From the NCBI RefSeq assembly GCF_029887935.1, contig NZ_JARXRO010000020.1, positions 663,088-727,087 of the forward strand: DNA of 64,000 nucleotides. The letters are read 5' to 3'. Every line of letters starts with the position of its first letter. Positions within the stretch are counted from its first letter, which is position 1. The notes under the pieces are model-generated. The model did not search any database, was not told where the DNA came from, and saw nothing but the letters and a program-made list of their open reading frames with translations. Below, in pieces: positions 48,552 to 58,915 of this stretch. Source of the DNA: Luteimonas kalidii (GTDB lineage Bacteria > Pseudomonadota > Gammaproteobacteria > Xanthomonadales > Xanthomonadaceae). Position numbers and translations under genes: made by a program.

Positions 48552-50009
48552 ATGCTTCTCGCAGACGTTGCACGAACGACGGGCGTCGCCGCGACGCCGC
48601 GCTCGCTCACCAAGTATTCGGCCGCGGCCGACCTGGTCCTGCGTGTGTTCGACCTGGCCGTGGTCGTGGCCAGCGCCCTGGTCGCCTACCGCCTCCTCTA
48701 CGGGAGCGTGGTGCCGGCCGCACCCTACCGTGCCGCGATCGGCACCACCTTGCTGTACGCCGCCATCTGTTTCACCGCGTTCCCGCTGTACCGCAGCTGG
48801 CGCGGGCGCGACCTGGGCCGTGAACTCCTGGTCCTTGGCTGCGCGTTCAGTGGCGTGTTCGCGCTGTTCGCGCTGCACACCCTGATCGTCCAGCCCGGCC
48901 GGGGCGTGTCGGGGACATGGATCGCGCTCTGGTTCGCCGGTGGGCTGGCCACCCTGGTCGTCGCCCGCACCGCATTGAGGAACCTGCTGGAAGGCCTGCG
49001 CCTGCACGGCGTGGACATCCAGCGCGTGGTCGTCGTCGGGCTGCGGCAGCCGGTGATGAAGATCGACCACTACCTCGAACGCAATCCCTGGGTCGGGATG
49101 CAGGTGGTCGGATACTTCCGCAGCCCCTACGACCTCAGCATCGCCCACCAGCGGCGCGAGGACCTGCCCTGTCTGGGAGATGCGGACCGGCTGCTGGACT
49201 ACCTCGAACACCATCGCGTCGACCAGGTCTGGATTTCCCTGCCCATGGGAGAACGCGAGCGGCTGAAGGACCTGCTGCGCGGGCTGGAGCGCTATCCGAT
49301 CAACGTCAAGCTGGTGCCGGACCTGTTCGACCTGGGGATGCTCAACCAGGCCGGCGAGCAGATCGGCAACGTCCCCGTCATCAACCTGCGCCAGGGCGGC
49401 GTCGACCGGAACATCTACTTCATCGTCGCCAAGTCGTTGATCGACCGGATCCTCGCGCTGGTGGCCCTGCTCCTGCTGGGGCCGCTGATGCTGGCGATCG
49501 CGATCGGGGTCAAGGCCGGTTCGCCCGGCCCGGTGATCTTCCGCCAGCGTCGGCACGGGCGCGGCGGGCGCGAATTCTGGATGCTGAAGTTCCGGTCCAT
49601 GCGCGTCCACGAACAGCGCGACGGCGCCGTCGCGCAGGCGACGCGCGGCGACAGCCGGATCACGCCGTTCGGTGCGTTCCTGCGCCGCAGCAGCCTGGAC
49701 GAGCTGCCGCAGCTGTTCAACGTGCTCGGGGGCAGCATGTCGCTGGTGGGCCCGAGGCCGCACGCGGCCCAGCACAACACCTACTACGAGCGCCTGATCC
49801 AGCACTACATGCAGCGGCACTACGTGAAGCCCGGCATCACCGGCTGGGCGCAGGTGAACGGCTACCGCGGCGAGACGCCCGAACTGCGGACGATGAAGAA
49901 GCGGGTCCAGTACGACCTGGACTACATCCGGCGCTGGTCGCTGTGGCTGGACTTCAAGATCATCGTGCTGACCGCCTTCTGCGTCGTCGGGCAGAAGAAC
50001 GCGTACTGA
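48552..50009 (+). CDS. gumD: Undecaprenyl-phosphate glucose-1-phosphate transferase GumD
   Basis: A 485-residue polyprenyl phosphate hexose-1-phosphate transferase that starts repeat-unit synthesis by loading glucose-1-phosphate on undecaprenyl phosphate. The N-terminal membrane region starts SKYSAAADLVLRVFDL-like TKYSAAADLVLRVFDL with four helices. The catalytic C-terminal third has KSLIDRILALVALLLLGPLML, FRQRRHGRGGREFWMLKFRSM, RRSSLDELPQLFNVLGGSMSLVGPRPHA and YVKPGITGWAQVNGYRGE. It closely matches GumD in motif order and ends GQKNAY. ATG 48552 follows GGAGGAA. gumE overlaps its stop. Confidence 0.96.
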   Translation: MLLADVARTTGVAATPRSLTKYSAAADLVLRVFDLAVVVASALVAYRLLYGSVVPAAPYRAAIGTTLLYAAICFTAFPLYRSWRGRDLGRELLVLGCAFSGVFALFALHTLIVQPGRGVSGTWIALWFAGGLATLVVARTALRNLLEGLRLHGVDIQRVVVVGLRQPVMKIDHYLERNPWVGMQVVGYFRSPYDLSIAHQRREDLPCLGDADRLLDYLEHHRVDQVWISLPMGERERLKDLLRGLERYPINVKLVPDLFDLGMLNQAGEQIGNVPVINLRQGGVDRNIYFIVAKSLIDRILALVALLLLGPLMLAIAIGVKAGSPGPVIFRQRRHGRGGREFWMLKFRSMRVHEQRDGAVAQATRGDSRITPFGAFLRRSSLDELPQLFNVLGGSMSLVGPRPHAAQHNTYYERLIQHYMQRHYVKPGITGWAQVNGYRGETPELRTMKKRVQYDLDYIRRWSLWLDFKIIVLTAFCVVGQKNAY

Positions 50010-51301
50010 TGGGCACGCCCGCATCGGTACACGCCCGGGAATGGGGGGCGGCGGCCGCGGCCCGCCGCCCCGGCCGCTGGCGCGACCGGGCGATCGAGGC
50101 GGTGCTGCTGCTGGGCATCGGGTCCGGCTTCGTGCTGGCGCTGGTGAATGCCAACGTGTCGGTGGTCAGGCCGGCGATGACATACGCGCTGGAACTCGCG
50201 ATCTACATGGCCTGTTTCGCACTGGGGCTCTGGCGCCTGGACCGCGACCGCGCGGCGCTCGTCGTGGGCGGTCTGGGCGTGCTGGTGGCGCTGGTGCTGC
50301 TGCGCTACGTCGCCAGCTGGCAGTTCGATCCCAAGTTCATGCGCGATGCGCTGATCGCGTTCGCCTTCCTGGTGCTGGGCGCGGCGTATCGCGGACAGGT
50401 ACCGCGGCTGTGCCTGTGGCTGGCGCTGCTGGTGGCGGTGGTGGCCGCGTTCGAGCTGGCGGCGCCGCAGCTGTACGGCGACCTGGTCAATCCGAAGAGC
50501 TACTTCGTCAACGCGCGTGGCGCCAGCGCGGCGGGCTTCTGGAACGAGGACAGCAACCTCTACGTCAGCGCCACCCGCCCCAACGCGCGCAACTTCCTGG
50601 CATCGAGCGAGCTGCCGCGCGCGTCGTCGATCTTCGTCGAGCCGGTGACGATGGGCAACTTCATCATCTTCCTGGCTGCGGTGGTGCTCGCGTTCGGCCG
50701 CCGGCTCGCGCCGCTCGCGCGGCTCGCCGCATTCGCGCTCGTGCTGTTCCTGGTCGTCGCCTCCGACGGGCGCCTGGCGGCCGGCACCTGCGTGCTGATG
50801 CTGCTGGTCGCGCCGGTGTTCGCCCGGCTCGACCAGCGCATGGCGTTCGCGGTGTTCGCGGCGGTCCTCCTGGCTGGAGCCGGCCTGGTCCACGTGGCCG
50901 GGGTGGAGGCGTTCGACGACACGATGCTGGGGCGGATCTTCTTCTCCGTCCAGTCGATCGAGGGCCTGTCGCTGCGGCAATGGCTGGGGCTGGAGCCGGG
51001 AGCGGCATACCGCTATTTCGACAGCGGGATCGCCTACTTCATCGCGTCGCAGTCCTTGCCGGGCGTGATCGCATTCGCCCTGGGATACTCGTTCCTGCTG
51101 ATCCTGCCGGGCGTCGAGGGGCGGCTGTTCAAGCACCTGGCGATCTTCGCCTTCGCGCTGAGCCTGCTCGTGTCCAACGGCTATTTCTCGATCAAGACCG
51201 CGGCGCTGTGGTGGTTCGTCTGCGGCTGGGCGTGGCAGGCGAGGCCACGACTCGCGGCGCCGGGTGATGCCGCCTCCGCCGGCACGGAGCCGCAGCGGTG
51301 A
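50009..51301 (+). CDS. gumE: Xanthan-type polymerase GumE (Wzy-like)
   Basis: A 430-residue polytopic inner-membrane protein with about ten to twelve helices. Its place between gumD and the acyltransferase, together with the central periplasmic loop (NPKSYFVNARGASAAGFWNEDSNLYV), fits GumE, the repeat-unit polymerase. Wzy-type proteins share little sequence, so identification leans on context. The start ATG shares a base with the gumD stop (TGATG). Confidence 0.9.
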   Translation: MGTPASVHAREWGAAAAARRPGRWRDRAIEAVLLLGIGSGFVLALVNANVSVVRPAMTYALELAIYMACFALGLWRLDRDRAALVVGGLGVLVALVLLRYVASWQFDPKFMRDALIAFAFLVLGAAYRGQVPRLCLWLALLVAVVAAFELAAPQLYGDLVNPKSYFVNARGASAAGFWNEDSNLYVSATRPNARNFLASSELPRASSIFVEPVTMGNFIIFLAAVVLAFGRRLAPLARLAAFALVLFLVVASDGRLAAGTCVLMLLVAPVFARLDQRMAFAVFAAVLLAGAGLVHVAGVEAFDDTMLGRIFFSVQSIEGLSLRQWLGLEPGAAYRYFDSGIAYFIASQSLPGVIAFALGYSFLLILPGVEGRLFKHLAIFAFALSLLVSNGYFSIKTAALWWFVCGWAWQARPRLAAPGDAASAGTEPQR

Positions 51302-52356
51302 GCCGGCCCGCAGGCAGCCAGCGGGATCCGCGGATCGACGCGATCCGTGCGTTGGCCATCGTGCTGGTGATGCTCGGTCACGCGCGCGGGATTCCGGAAA
51401 CCTTCCAGTCCTTGGTTTTCAGCTTCCACGTGCCCCTGTTCTTCCTGCTGTCCGGGTGGCTGGCGACGGCGCATGGCAGGGCGCGCGGCGACGGTACCTT
51501 CGTTGCCCGCCAGGCGCGCGGCTTGTTGCTGCCCTACCTGGGGTTCTTCCTGCCCGCCTACGGGTACTGGCTCGCGACCCGGAACATCGGCAGCAAGGCG
51601 CAGCGCTGGGGCGAGGTGCCGTGGTGGGATCCCCTGCAGGGCGCGCTGGCCGGCAGCGGGCCGGGGCTCTACGTGCAGCCGGCGTTGTGGTTCCTGCCGG
51701 CGTTGTTCGTGACCGCAGTGGCGTACCGCTTGCTGGTGCGTCGACCGCACGCGCGCTGGCTCGCGCCGGTGGCGGCCGTGGTGTGCTGCGCGTGGATCGA
51801 AGCGGTGCTGCCGCTGCCGGTGCGCCTGCCGTGGTCGCTTGACCTGCTGCCGGTGTGTTTTTGCTTCTACGCCTTCGGCGCCGCGCTGGCCGTGCACGGC
51901 CGTTCGCCCGCGACCCCGTTGCCGGCTGGAATCGTGTGGCTGGTGGTCGCGGCCTGGTTGCCGTTGGCGTGGTTCAACGGCCGGGTCGACATCAACCTGA
52001 TGCGCTTCGGAGCCTCCGCGTTCGCCTTCCTGGCCGCTGCACTGCTCGGCAGCCTGGTGGCGAGCCAGCTGGCGACGCGCCTGCACCGCTGGCCCGCGGT
52101 GGCATGGATCGGGCGCAACACGCTGTTGCTGCTGGGCATCCATTTCCCGGTGTTCTTCGTGCTCTCGGGGATCCGAGCCGTGGCCGGTGTCGAGTCGCCA
52201 CCGGGCCCGGGCTGGGCGCTGTTCGTCACCGCGGTCGCGCTGCTGGCGGCGGTGCCGCTGCGCTGGCTGTTGCTGCGGCTGGCGCCGTGGGTGCTCGGAC
52301 AGCCGGGCAGGGAAACGGCGAATATCGGCCGCGCATCGGAGGCGCAGACGCGATGA
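51298..52356 (+). CDS. gumF: Acyltransferase family 3 protein in GumF/GumG position
   Basis: A 352-residue membrane acyltransferase. The N-terminus RIDAIRALAIVLVMLGHARG carries the conserved first helix and catalytic-type histidine of acyltransferase family 3. FSFHVPLFFLLSGWLA is the second block, followed by about eight more helices. In Xanthomonas two such genes, gumF and gumG, acetylate the internal and outer mannose; only one is present here, so assignment to F is by position. GTG 51298 overlaps the gumE stop. Confidence 0.85.
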   Translation: MSRPAGSQRDPRIDAIRALAIVLVMLGHARGIPETFQSLVFSFHVPLFFLLSGWLATAHGRARGDGTFVARQARGLLLPYLGFFLPAYGYWLATRNIGSKAQRWGEVPWWDPLQGALAGSGPGLYVQPALWFLPALFVTAVAYRLLVRRPHARWLAPVAAVVCCAWIEAVLPLPVRLPWSLDLLPVCFCFYAFGAALAVHGRSPATPLPAGIVWLVVAAWLPLAWFNGRVDINLMRFGASAFAFLAAALLGSLVASQLATRLHRWPAVAWIGRNTLLLLGIHFPVFFVLSGIRAVAGVESPPGPGWALFVTAVALLAAVPLRWLLLRLAPWVLGQPGRETANIGRASEAQTR

Positions 52357-53492
52357 GGGTGCTGCACGTGGTCCGCCAGTTCCATCCTTCCGTGGGCGGC
52401 ATGGAGGAGGTGGTGCTCAACATCGCCCGCCAGCATGTGAAGACCGGGGGCGTGGCGGAGATCCTGAGCCTGGATCGCCTGTTCACCGCGCCGGGCCAAA
52501 GGCTGCCCGCGCGCGACGAGGTCGAAGGCATCCCGGTCCGGCGGATCGGCTACGCCGGGTCGTCGCGCTACCCGCTGGCGCCTTCGGTGCTCTCCGGCCT
52601 GGCGGACGCGGACCTGGTGCACGTGCACGGCATCGACTTCTTCTACGACTACCTGGCGATGACGCGGATGCTGCATCGGCGACCCCTGATCGCGTCCACC
52701 CATGGTGGCTTCTTCCATACCGGTTTCGCGTCGTCGATCAAGCAGGCGTGGTTCCGGACCATGACCCGCGCCTCGGCATCGGCCTACGCGCGCATCGTGG
52801 CCACCAGCGAGAATGACGGGCTGCTGTTCTCCCGCGTCGTGGCTGCGCGCAGGCTGCGGGTGATCGAGAACGGCGTCGATGTCGACAAGTTCGCGGGCAT
52901 GGCGTGCCCGTCGCCAGGACGCACGCTGCTGTTCTTCGGTCGCTGGTCGGCGAACAAGGGTCTGCCGGAAACGCTGGAACTGCTGCGCGCGTTGCGCGAA
53001 CGCGATCCGCGCTGGCGACTGATCGTGGCAGGCCGCGAGTACGATCTGGATCGCCCGCGGCTGTTGCACCAGAGTCGGTCGCTGGGGCTGGATGCTGCGG
53101 TGGAGCTGGTGGTGGCGCCGGACCTCGCGCAGCTGCGTGCGTTGATCGCGCGGTCGCAGTTCTTCGTCTGCCTGTCGCGGCACGAGGGCTTCGGGTTGGC
53201 GGCGGTGGAAGCCATGAGCGCAGGCCTGCTGCCGGTGCTGAGCGACATCCCGCCGTTCCGCCGCCTGCACCGGGAATCTGGCACCGGCGTGCTGGTGTCG
53301 CCCGCGCAGGCGGAGCAGGCGGCCGACCGGGTGCAGGACTTCGCGCTGCGCGGCGATCCCGAACTCGCACGATGGCAGCTCGCCTGTCGTCGCTTCAGCG
53401 ATCGCTACGCGTGGGACAGCGTGGCCGCACGATACTTCGACGAGTACCGGCAGGCGCTGTCGCCGCGTTCGCGGCGCGGAGCGGCCGCATGA
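52353..53492 (+). CDS. gumH: GumH alpha-mannosyltransferase (GT4)
   Basis: A 379-residue GT-B enzyme that adds mannose from GDP-mannose to the cellobiosyl lipid. The N-terminal glycine loop is RQFHPSVGGMEEVVLNIA; the C-terminal donor domain has LLFFGRWSANKGL and the E-x7-E motif SRHEGFGLAAVEAMSAGLLPV. ATGA overlap with the acyltransferase gene upstream and with gumI downstream. Cytoplasmic, membrane-associated. Confidence 0.94.
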   Translation: MRVLHVVRQFHPSVGGMEEVVLNIARQHVKTGGVAEILSLDRLFTAPGQRLPARDEVEGIPVRRIGYAGSSRYPLAPSVLSGLADADLVHVHGIDFFYDYLAMTRMLHRRPLIASTHGGFFHTGFASSIKQAWFRTMTRASASAYARIVATSENDGLLFSRVVAARRLRVIENGVDVDKFAGMACPSPGRTLLFFGRWSANKGLPETLELLRALRERDPRWRLIVAGREYDLDRPRLLHQSRSLGLDAAVELVVAPDLAQLRALIARSQFFVCLSRHEGFGLAAVEAMSAGLLPVLSDIPPFRRLHRESGTGVLVSPAQAEQAADRVQDFALRGDPELARWQLACRRFSDRYAWDSVAARYFDEYRQALSPRSRRGAAA

Positions 53493-54514
53493 GCCGTCCT
53501 GGCGTCGACGCGGACCGGATCGTGGTGCTGTTCTCGACCGAACGGCCGGGGCCGACGACCAATCCCTACCTGAGCCAGCTCTACGGTGCCCTGCCGGCGC
53601 CGCTGGAGCAGCGTTACTTCTCCATGCGCGAGGCCCTGTGGGGCGACTACGACGTGCTGCACCTGCACTGGCCCGAATACCTGCTCAGGCATCCCCGCCG
53701 CATCGGCACCTGGGCGAAGCACGCCTGCGTGTTGCTGCTGTTGGTGCGACTGCGCGCAAGGCGCACCGCGGTGGTGCGCACCCTGCACAACGTGCAGCCG
53801 CACGAGGACGGCGGGAGGGTCGAACGCTGGCTGCTGCGCGGACTCGATCGCGCCACGCGCCGATGGATCCGCATCAACGCCGCGACCCCGCCGCGCGTGC
53901 CGGCCACCGATACCATCCTGCACGGCCACTACCGCGACTGGTTCGCAGCCATGCCACGTCCGTCCCCGGAGCCCGGACGACTGCTGCATTTCGGGCTGAT
54001 CCGGCCGTACAAGGGCGTTGAATCGCTGATCTCGGCGATGGAGCGACTCCAGGATCCGCAGGTGCGGCTGCGCATCTGCGGCCGGCCGTCCGATGCGCGG
54101 ATCCGTCGCGATGTCGAGCAGGCCTGCCTGCGCGATCCGCGCATCAGCGCGCGGCTGGACTACCTCGACGATGCCACGCTCGCGGCCGAGGTGGGCCTGT
54201 CGGAACTGGTGGTGCTGCCCTACCGGCAGATGCACAACTCCGGCACCCTGCTGCTGGCGCTGTCGCTGGGACGCCCGGTGCTTGCGCCGAGGAGCCCGGC
54301 CAATGCGGCGATCGCCGACGAAGTCGGCCACGGCTGGGTGCACCTGTACGAAGGCGAGCTGGCGCCGTCCGTGCTTGCCGATGCGCTGGCGCGGACGCGT
54401 GCCGGTGGACGCACGAGCCTGCCCGATCTGTCGCGGCGCGAATGGCCGGCCATCGGCCTTGCGCACCTCGCCGCGTATCGCGACGCGCTTGCCGCCACGG
54501 GTGCGCGTCCATGA
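53489..54514 (+). CDS. gumI: GumI beta-mannosyltransferase
   Basis: A 341-residue glycosyltransferase of the GumI (GT94) type, predicted to add the terminal mannose. Features are [30 protein letters not shown] and the C-terminal [17 protein letters not shown] and [26 protein letters not shown]. Its presence separates this cluster from the shortened Xylella gum operon, which lacks gumI. Four-base overlaps on both sides. Confidence 0.91.
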   Translation: MSRPGVDADRIVVLFSTERPGPTTNPYLSQLYGALPAPLEQRYFSMREALWGDYDVLHLHWPEYLLRHPRRIGTWAKHACVLLLLVRLRARRTAVVRTLHNVQPHEDGGRVERWLLRGLDRATRRWIRINAATPPRVPATDTILHGHYRDWFAAMPRPSPEPGRLLHFGLIRPYKGVESLISAMERLQDPQVRLRICGRPSDARIRRDVEQACLRDPRISARLDYLDDATLAAEVGLSELVVLPYRQMHNSGTLLLALSLGRPVLAPRSPANAAIADEVGHGWVHLYEGELAPSVLADALARTRAGGRTSLPDLSRREWPAIGLAHLAAYRDALAATGARP

Positions 54515-56001
54515 GCGACCGGGCCGGCGCCATGCCGACGCCGCCACGACTGGGCGTGCGCGCCGCGGGCGGCGCGCTGGTGACCATGGGCGGGCAGGGC
54601 GTGCGCGCGCTGGTGCAGTTCGGCGGCATCATCCTGCTGGCGCGGCTGCTGACCCCGCACGACTACGGCCTGGTGGCGATGGTCACCGCGATCATCGGCG
54701 TGGCCGAGATCCTGCGCGACTTCGGGCTCTCCTCCGCCACCATGCAGGCGCGGACGGTCAGCCGCGAGCAGCGCGACAACCTGTTCTGGATCAATGCCGC
54801 GATCGGGCTGGCGCTGGCGGTCGCGGTCTTCTGCGGTGCGAACGCGGTCGCGCGGTTCTACGGCGAGCCGGCACTGGTGGGGATCGCGCAGGCGTTGGCG
54901 GCGACCTTCCTGCTCAATGGCCTGGCGACCCAGCACCGCGCGCAACTGGGTCGCGAGTTGCAGTTCGGCCGGCTGGCGGCGGGCGACGTCGGCGGCCAGG
55001 TGGCCGGCCTGGCGGCGGCGGTGGCCGCCGCGTTGGCGGGCGCGGGCTTCTGGGCGCTGGTGGTGCAGCAGGTGGTGCAGGCGGCGGCGACGCTGCTGCT
55101 GGCACTGCTGTGCGGGCGCTGGTTGCCGCGCGGCTACCGGCGGGACGCGCCGGTCGGCCGCTTCATCGGCTTCGGCGGCAGCCTGGCGATGACGCAACTG
55201 CTCGGATACGCCAGCCGCAATACCGGGCAGGTGATGATCGGCTTGCGCATGGGCGCCGATGCGCTGGGCCCGTTCAACCGCGCCTTCCAGTTGTTGATGA
55301 TGCCGCTCAACCAGATCAGCGCGCCCGCCACCACGGTGGCGCTGCCGGTGCTGTCGCGCCTGCAGGACGATCCGGCGCGCTTCGGCGCGTTCCTGCTTCG
55401 CGGGCAGACGGTGCTGGTGCATCTGGTGGCGGCGCTGCTCGCATGGGCCTGCGCGCAGGCGCTGCCGTTGATCGTGCTGCTGCTCGGCGACCAGTGGCTG
55501 GCCGCGGTGCGGCCGTTCCGCTGGCTCGCGCTGGGCGGCATGTTCCAGGTGGCTGGCTATGCCTGCTACTGGGTATTCATGGCCAAGGGCCTGGCCGGTG
55601 CGCAACTGCGCTGCGCACTGGTCGGGCGCTCCGTTCTGGTCGCGTGCGTCGTCGCCGGGGCGGCATGGGGCGTGGAGGGCGTGGCCGCCGGCTACGCCCT
55701 GGGCCTGCTGCTGTTGTGGCCGTTGTCGCTGTTCTGGATCTCGCGCGTCAGCGACGCGCCTGCGCTGGCGATGCTGGGCAACGGACTGCGCGCGCTGGCC
55801 GCGTATGGCGCGTGCGCGGCGCTGTCCACGGCCGCGTCCACGTGGGTGGCGGGTTCGCTGTGGACGCAGTTGCTGGTCGGGACGGCCGCCATGGCGGGCG
55901 GGTTCGCCGTGCTCGTGCTGGCATGGCCGGCGTTCCGCCGCGACGTCGCCTCGATCGTGCAGATCCGCCATCTCCTCGCCGAATCCCGGAGGCATCGATG
56001 A
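54511..56001 (+). CDS. gumJ: Lipid-linked repeat-unit flippase GumJ (Wzx-like)
   Basis: A 496-residue MATE/Wzx-type exporter with about twelve to fourteen helices. The N-terminus [49 protein letters not shown] is the classic signature of the polysaccharide-synthesis flippase family. It moves the undecaprenyl-linked repeat unit to the periplasm. ATGA overlaps with gumI and gumK. Confidence 0.95.
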   Translation: MSDRAGAMPTPPRLGVRAAGGALVTMGGQGVRALVQFGGIILLARLLTPHDYGLVAMVTAIIGVAEILRDFGLSSATMQARTVSREQRDNLFWINAAIGLALAVAVFCGANAVARFYGEPALVGIAQALAATFLLNGLATQHRAQLGRELQFGRLAAGDVGGQVAGLAAAVAAALAGAGFWALVVQQVVQAAATLLLALLCGRWLPRGYRRDAPVGRFIGFGGSLAMTQLLGYASRNTGQVMIGLRMGADALGPFNRAFQLLMMPLNQISAPATTVALPVLSRLQDDPARFGAFLLRGQTVLVHLVAALLAWACAQALPLIVLLLGDQWLAAVRPFRWLALGGMFQVAGYACYWVFMAKGLAGAQLRCALVGRSVLVACVVAGAAWGVEGVAAGYALGLLLLWPLSLFWISRVSDAPALAMLGNGLRALAAYGACAALSTAASTWVAGSLWTQLLVGTAAMAGGFAVLVLAWPAFRRDVASIVQIRHLLAESRRHR

Positions 56002-57209
56002 GCCTTGCCCCCTGTCCGCCCACCCACGAGGCGCGCGATCCGCGAGCGGACCCGGGCGGTCCGGGCCCTCGTGCGCCGAACCACCTGGTGCTCTCCGCCC
56101 ACGATTACCGGACGCCGCGCCGCGCCAACATCCATTTCATCGCCGCCGAACTGGCCAGGCGCGGGCCCACGCGCTTCTTTTCGCTGCGCTACAGCCTGCT
56201 GTCGCGATGGAAAGGCGATGCGAGGCTGGCGCTGGATGACCGGGCCAACCGGATCGAAATGCACGATGGCGTGGAGTGCTATCTGTGGCGGGCGCTGGTC
56301 CATCCGTTCAACAGCCGGCGGCGCTGGGCAAGGCCGCTGGAGGACGCGATGTTCGCGTGGTACGCGGACCATCCGCCGGCCGTGCTCGAGCGCTGGATCG
56401 CCGAGGCCGACGTGATCGTGTTCGAGAGCGGCACCGCGGTGGCGTTCATCGAGGCCGCACGCAGGCTCAATCCGGCGGCGCGCCTGGTGTACCGGGCGTC
56501 CGATTCGCTGGCGGCGATCAACGCTGCCCATTGGGTGGAACGCAGGTTCGACCGGGTCGCGCCGATGCTGGACGTGATCGCCCTCGTGTCTCCGGCGATG
56601 GCACCGGCCATCGCGAGTCGCGACAACGTCTTCCACGTGGGCCACGGGCTCGATCCGGGTCTGGACGCGCTGGGCGATCCTGCGCCCTACGACCCGGGCA
56701 TCCATGCCGTGGCGGTGGGCTCGATGCTGTTCGATCCGCGGGTGTTCGTCGCCGCTAGTCGCGTGTTTCCGGAGATCACGTTCCACGTGATCGGATCCGG
56801 GCAGGGACGCCACCCCGGCTACGGAGACAACGTCGTCGTCTACGGCGAGATGCCGCACGCGCGCACGATCCCCTACATCAAGCATGCCCGCATCGGGTTC
56901 GCGCCGTACGCGTCGCAGGAGGTGCCGGCCTACCTGGCAGACAGCTCGATGAAGCTGCTGCAGTACGACTACTTCGGCCTGCCGGCGGTGTGCCCGCACG
57001 TGGTGGTCGGCGGGCGCGACGGTCGCCACGGCTACGTGCCCGGCGACGAGGCGTCGCTCATCGCCGCGATCCGCAGCGCGCTGGCGCAGCCGCGGGCGCG
57101 GCCTCGCAGGCTGCTGGACTGGGCCGAGGTCACCGATCGCGTGCTCGACCCGGCGCGCTACCCGGATACGCGCATCGACCACGCAGGCCTTGCCGCCGGC
57201 CTGGCCTGA
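55998..57209 (+). CDS. gumK: GumK glucuronosyltransferase (GT70)
   Basis: A 403-residue inverting, membrane-associated enzyme that adds glucuronic acid from UDP-GlcA to the trisaccharide lipid. Landmark segments are [53 protein letters not shown] (the Asp is equivalent to the proposed catalytic base in Xanthomonas GumK), [30 protein letters not shown] and [22 protein letters not shown]. It has a slightly longer N-terminus than the Xanthomonas protein. It starts within the gumJ stop (ATGA). Confidence 0.95.
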   Translation: MSLAPCPPTHEARDPRADPGGPGPRAPNHLVLSAHDYRTPRRANIHFIAAELARRGPTRFFSLRYSLLSRWKGDARLALDDRANRIEMHDGVECYLWRALVHPFNSRRRWARPLEDAMFAWYADHPPAVLERWIAEADVIVFESGTAVAFIEAARRLNPAARLVYRASDSLAAINAAHWVERRFDRVAPMLDVIALVSPAMAPAIASRDNVFHVGHGLDPGLDALGDPAPYDPGIHAVAVGSMLFDPRVFVAASRVFPEITFHVIGSGQGRHPGYGDNVVVYGEMPHARTIPYIKHARIGFAPYASQEVPAYLADSSMKLLQYDYFGLPAVCPHVVVGGRDGRHGYVPGDEASLIAAIRSALAQPRARPRRLLDWAEVTDRVLDPARYPDTRIDHAGLAAGLA

Positions 57210-57238
57210 CGCCAACGGCCACCTGGAGACATCACGAC

Positions 57239-58075
57239 ATGCGACAACGGCTGCTGCAACGCTGGATCGAACGCACCGAACGCCAGGCCCTGTACTGGTG
57301 GCGTCCGAAGGACGGGCGCATCAACACCGGCGACCAGTTGTCGCGGGACATCGTCTCCTGCGTGCTGGCGTTGCGTGGCCACTCGCTGCTCGATGCGCGC
57401 GCGACCAGGCGGCGGCTGCTGGCGATCGGTTCGATCCTGCATTTCGCCCGCAGCGGAGACGCGGTGTGGGGCAGCGGCGTCAACGGCAAGGTCGACCAGA
57501 ACCTGCATCGCTTCGAGACGCTGGACGTGCGTGCGGTGCGCGGGCCGGGCACCCGCCGCTTCCTGCACGAGCGCGGGGTCGCGGTGCCGGAGGTGTACGG
57601 CGATCCCGGCCTGCTCATGCCCCTGTTCTTTCCGGCGTCCCTGCTCGATGGCGGGCAGCGGCGCCCGGTGGTGGTGGTCCCCCACTTCAACGAGCCGCCC
57701 GCGAAGTACCGCGGCCACGCCGACCTGGTGTGGCCCGACTGCCCGCCGGTGACCTTCGTGCGTCGCCTGCTCGGCGCCGGGCTGGTGGTCAGCAGCTCGT
57801 TGCATGGCCTGGTGCTGGCCGAAGCCTATGGCATCCCGGCGGTGTACCTGGACTGGGGCAATGGCGAAGACCGGTTCAAGTACGACGACTACTACGCGGG
57901 AACCGGACGGACGCGCTGGCACAGCGGTGGCAGCATCGAGGAATGCGTGGCGCTGGGCGGCAACGACGGATTCGACCTCGCCGCAATCCAGGCGAAGCTG
58001 CTGGCGGCCTTTCCGTATGACCTGTGGCAGGGCCGTCCGGAGGCGGCGGTCGATGGGCCGCCCCGGCATGGGTGA
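57239..58075 (+). CDS. gumL: GumL ketal pyruvate transferase
   Basis: A 278-residue enzyme expected to add a 4,6-linked pyruvate ketal to the terminal mannose. It matches the family through WWRPKDGRINTGDQLSRDIVSCVLALRG, WGSGVNGK, RAVRGPGTRRFL, YGDPGLLMPLFFP, VVSSSLHGLVLAEAYGIPAVYLDWGNGEDRFKYDDYY. The gap to gumK (29 bp) is the only non-overlap in this half of the operon. Its end overlaps gumM by eight bases. Its presence with gumI predicts a pyruvylated pentasaccharide. Confidence 0.94.
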   Translation: MRQRLLQRWIERTERQALYWWRPKDGRINTGDQLSRDIVSCVLALRGHSLLDARATRRRLLAIGSILHFARSGDAVWGSGVNGKVDQNLHRFETLDVRAVRGPGTRRFLHERGVAVPEVYGDPGLLMPLFFPASLLDGGQRRPVVVVPHFNEPPAKYRGHADLVWPDCPPVTFVRRLLGAGLVVSSSLHGLVLAEAYGIPAVYLDWGNGEDRFKYDDYYAGTGRTRWHSGGSIEECVALGGNDGFDLAAIQAKLLAAFPYDLWQGRPEAAVDGPPRHG

Positions 58076-58841
58076 CGGCGGCGCAGGCGATGGGGGGGCG
58101 CGCCGTTTCGCGATCGGGGACCTCGTGGCCATCGGCGGTTTCCGGGTGCTGTCGACCACGCTGGACGCGTTCGCCGGCGAGCTGGCCGACGTACTGGGCG
58201 CCGGCCGGCCACGGCGGGTGCTGTTCGCCAACACCAACTTCGTCGTCCAGTGCCAGCACCTGCGCGGGCAGTTGCACGACCCGTCGATCCGGATCGTCAA
58301 CGATGGCATCGGCATGGACCTCGCGGCGCTGTGGCTGCACGGACGCCGCTTCGCCGGCAATCCGAATGGCACGGACCTGGTTCCGCGCCTGTGCGAGCGG
58401 GCGACGACGCCGCTGCGCTTCTACCTGCTGGGCGGGCGACCGGGGGTGGCCGAAGCCGCGGCCGATGTCCTGCGCCGTGAGCATGGACAGGTGGTCGTCG
58501 GCGTCTGCGACGGCTACCAGGGCAGGGCGCGCGCCGGCGCGGCACTGCCGGCCCGGATCGAGGCGGCCGCGCCCGATATCCTGCTGGTCGCGTTCGGAAA
58601 TCCGCTGCAGGAGCAATGGATCGTCGAGCATGCCGGCACCCTGCGCGTGCCACTGGTCCTCGGCGTGGGCGCGCTGCTGGACTTTCTGTCGGGGCAGGCG
58701 CAACGCGCGCCCGGCTGGGTCCGGCGCTGGCGCCTGGAATGGCTCTATCGGCTGGTGCACGAACCCCGCCGCCTGCTGCGGCGCTACAGTTGGGACCTGC
58801 TCGTCTTCTTCCGCCTGTGCTGGCAGCGACGCAACGGCTGA
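58068..58841 (+). CDS. gumM: GumM glucosyltransferase (WecG/TagA/CpsF, GT26)
   Basis: A 257-residue GT26 enzyme that adds the second glucose to form the cellobiosyl lipid. Key segments are ANTNFVVQCQHLRGQ, VNDGIGMDLAALWLHGRRFAGNPNGTDLVPRLCE (the conserved Asp lies in NDGIG), FYLLGGRPGVAEAAADVL and LVAFGNPLQEQWI with the GVGALLDFLSGQ motif. A basic amphipathic C-terminus (RRLLRRYSWD) suits membrane attachment. ATG 58068 overlaps gumL by eight bases. Confidence 0.95.
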   Translation: MGDGGAGDGGARRFAIGDLVAIGGFRVLSTTLDAFAGELADVLGAGRPRRVLFANTNFVVQCQHLRGQLHDPSIRIVNDGIGMDLAALWLHGRRFAGNPNGTDLVPRLCERATTPLRFYLLGGRPGVAEAAADVLRREHGQVVVGVCDGYQGRARAGAALPARIEAAAPDILLVAFGNPLQEQWIVEHAGTLRVPLVLGVGALLDFLSGQAQRAPGWVRRWRLEWLYRLVHEPRRLLRRYSWDLLVFFRLCWQRRNG

Positions 58842-58915
58842 TCATGCGAGCGCGCAGCGTGGCGGCGCGGATCGCCCGTTGCCGCGGCGGCATCCGCACG
58901 CGATAAGGTGTGGGC

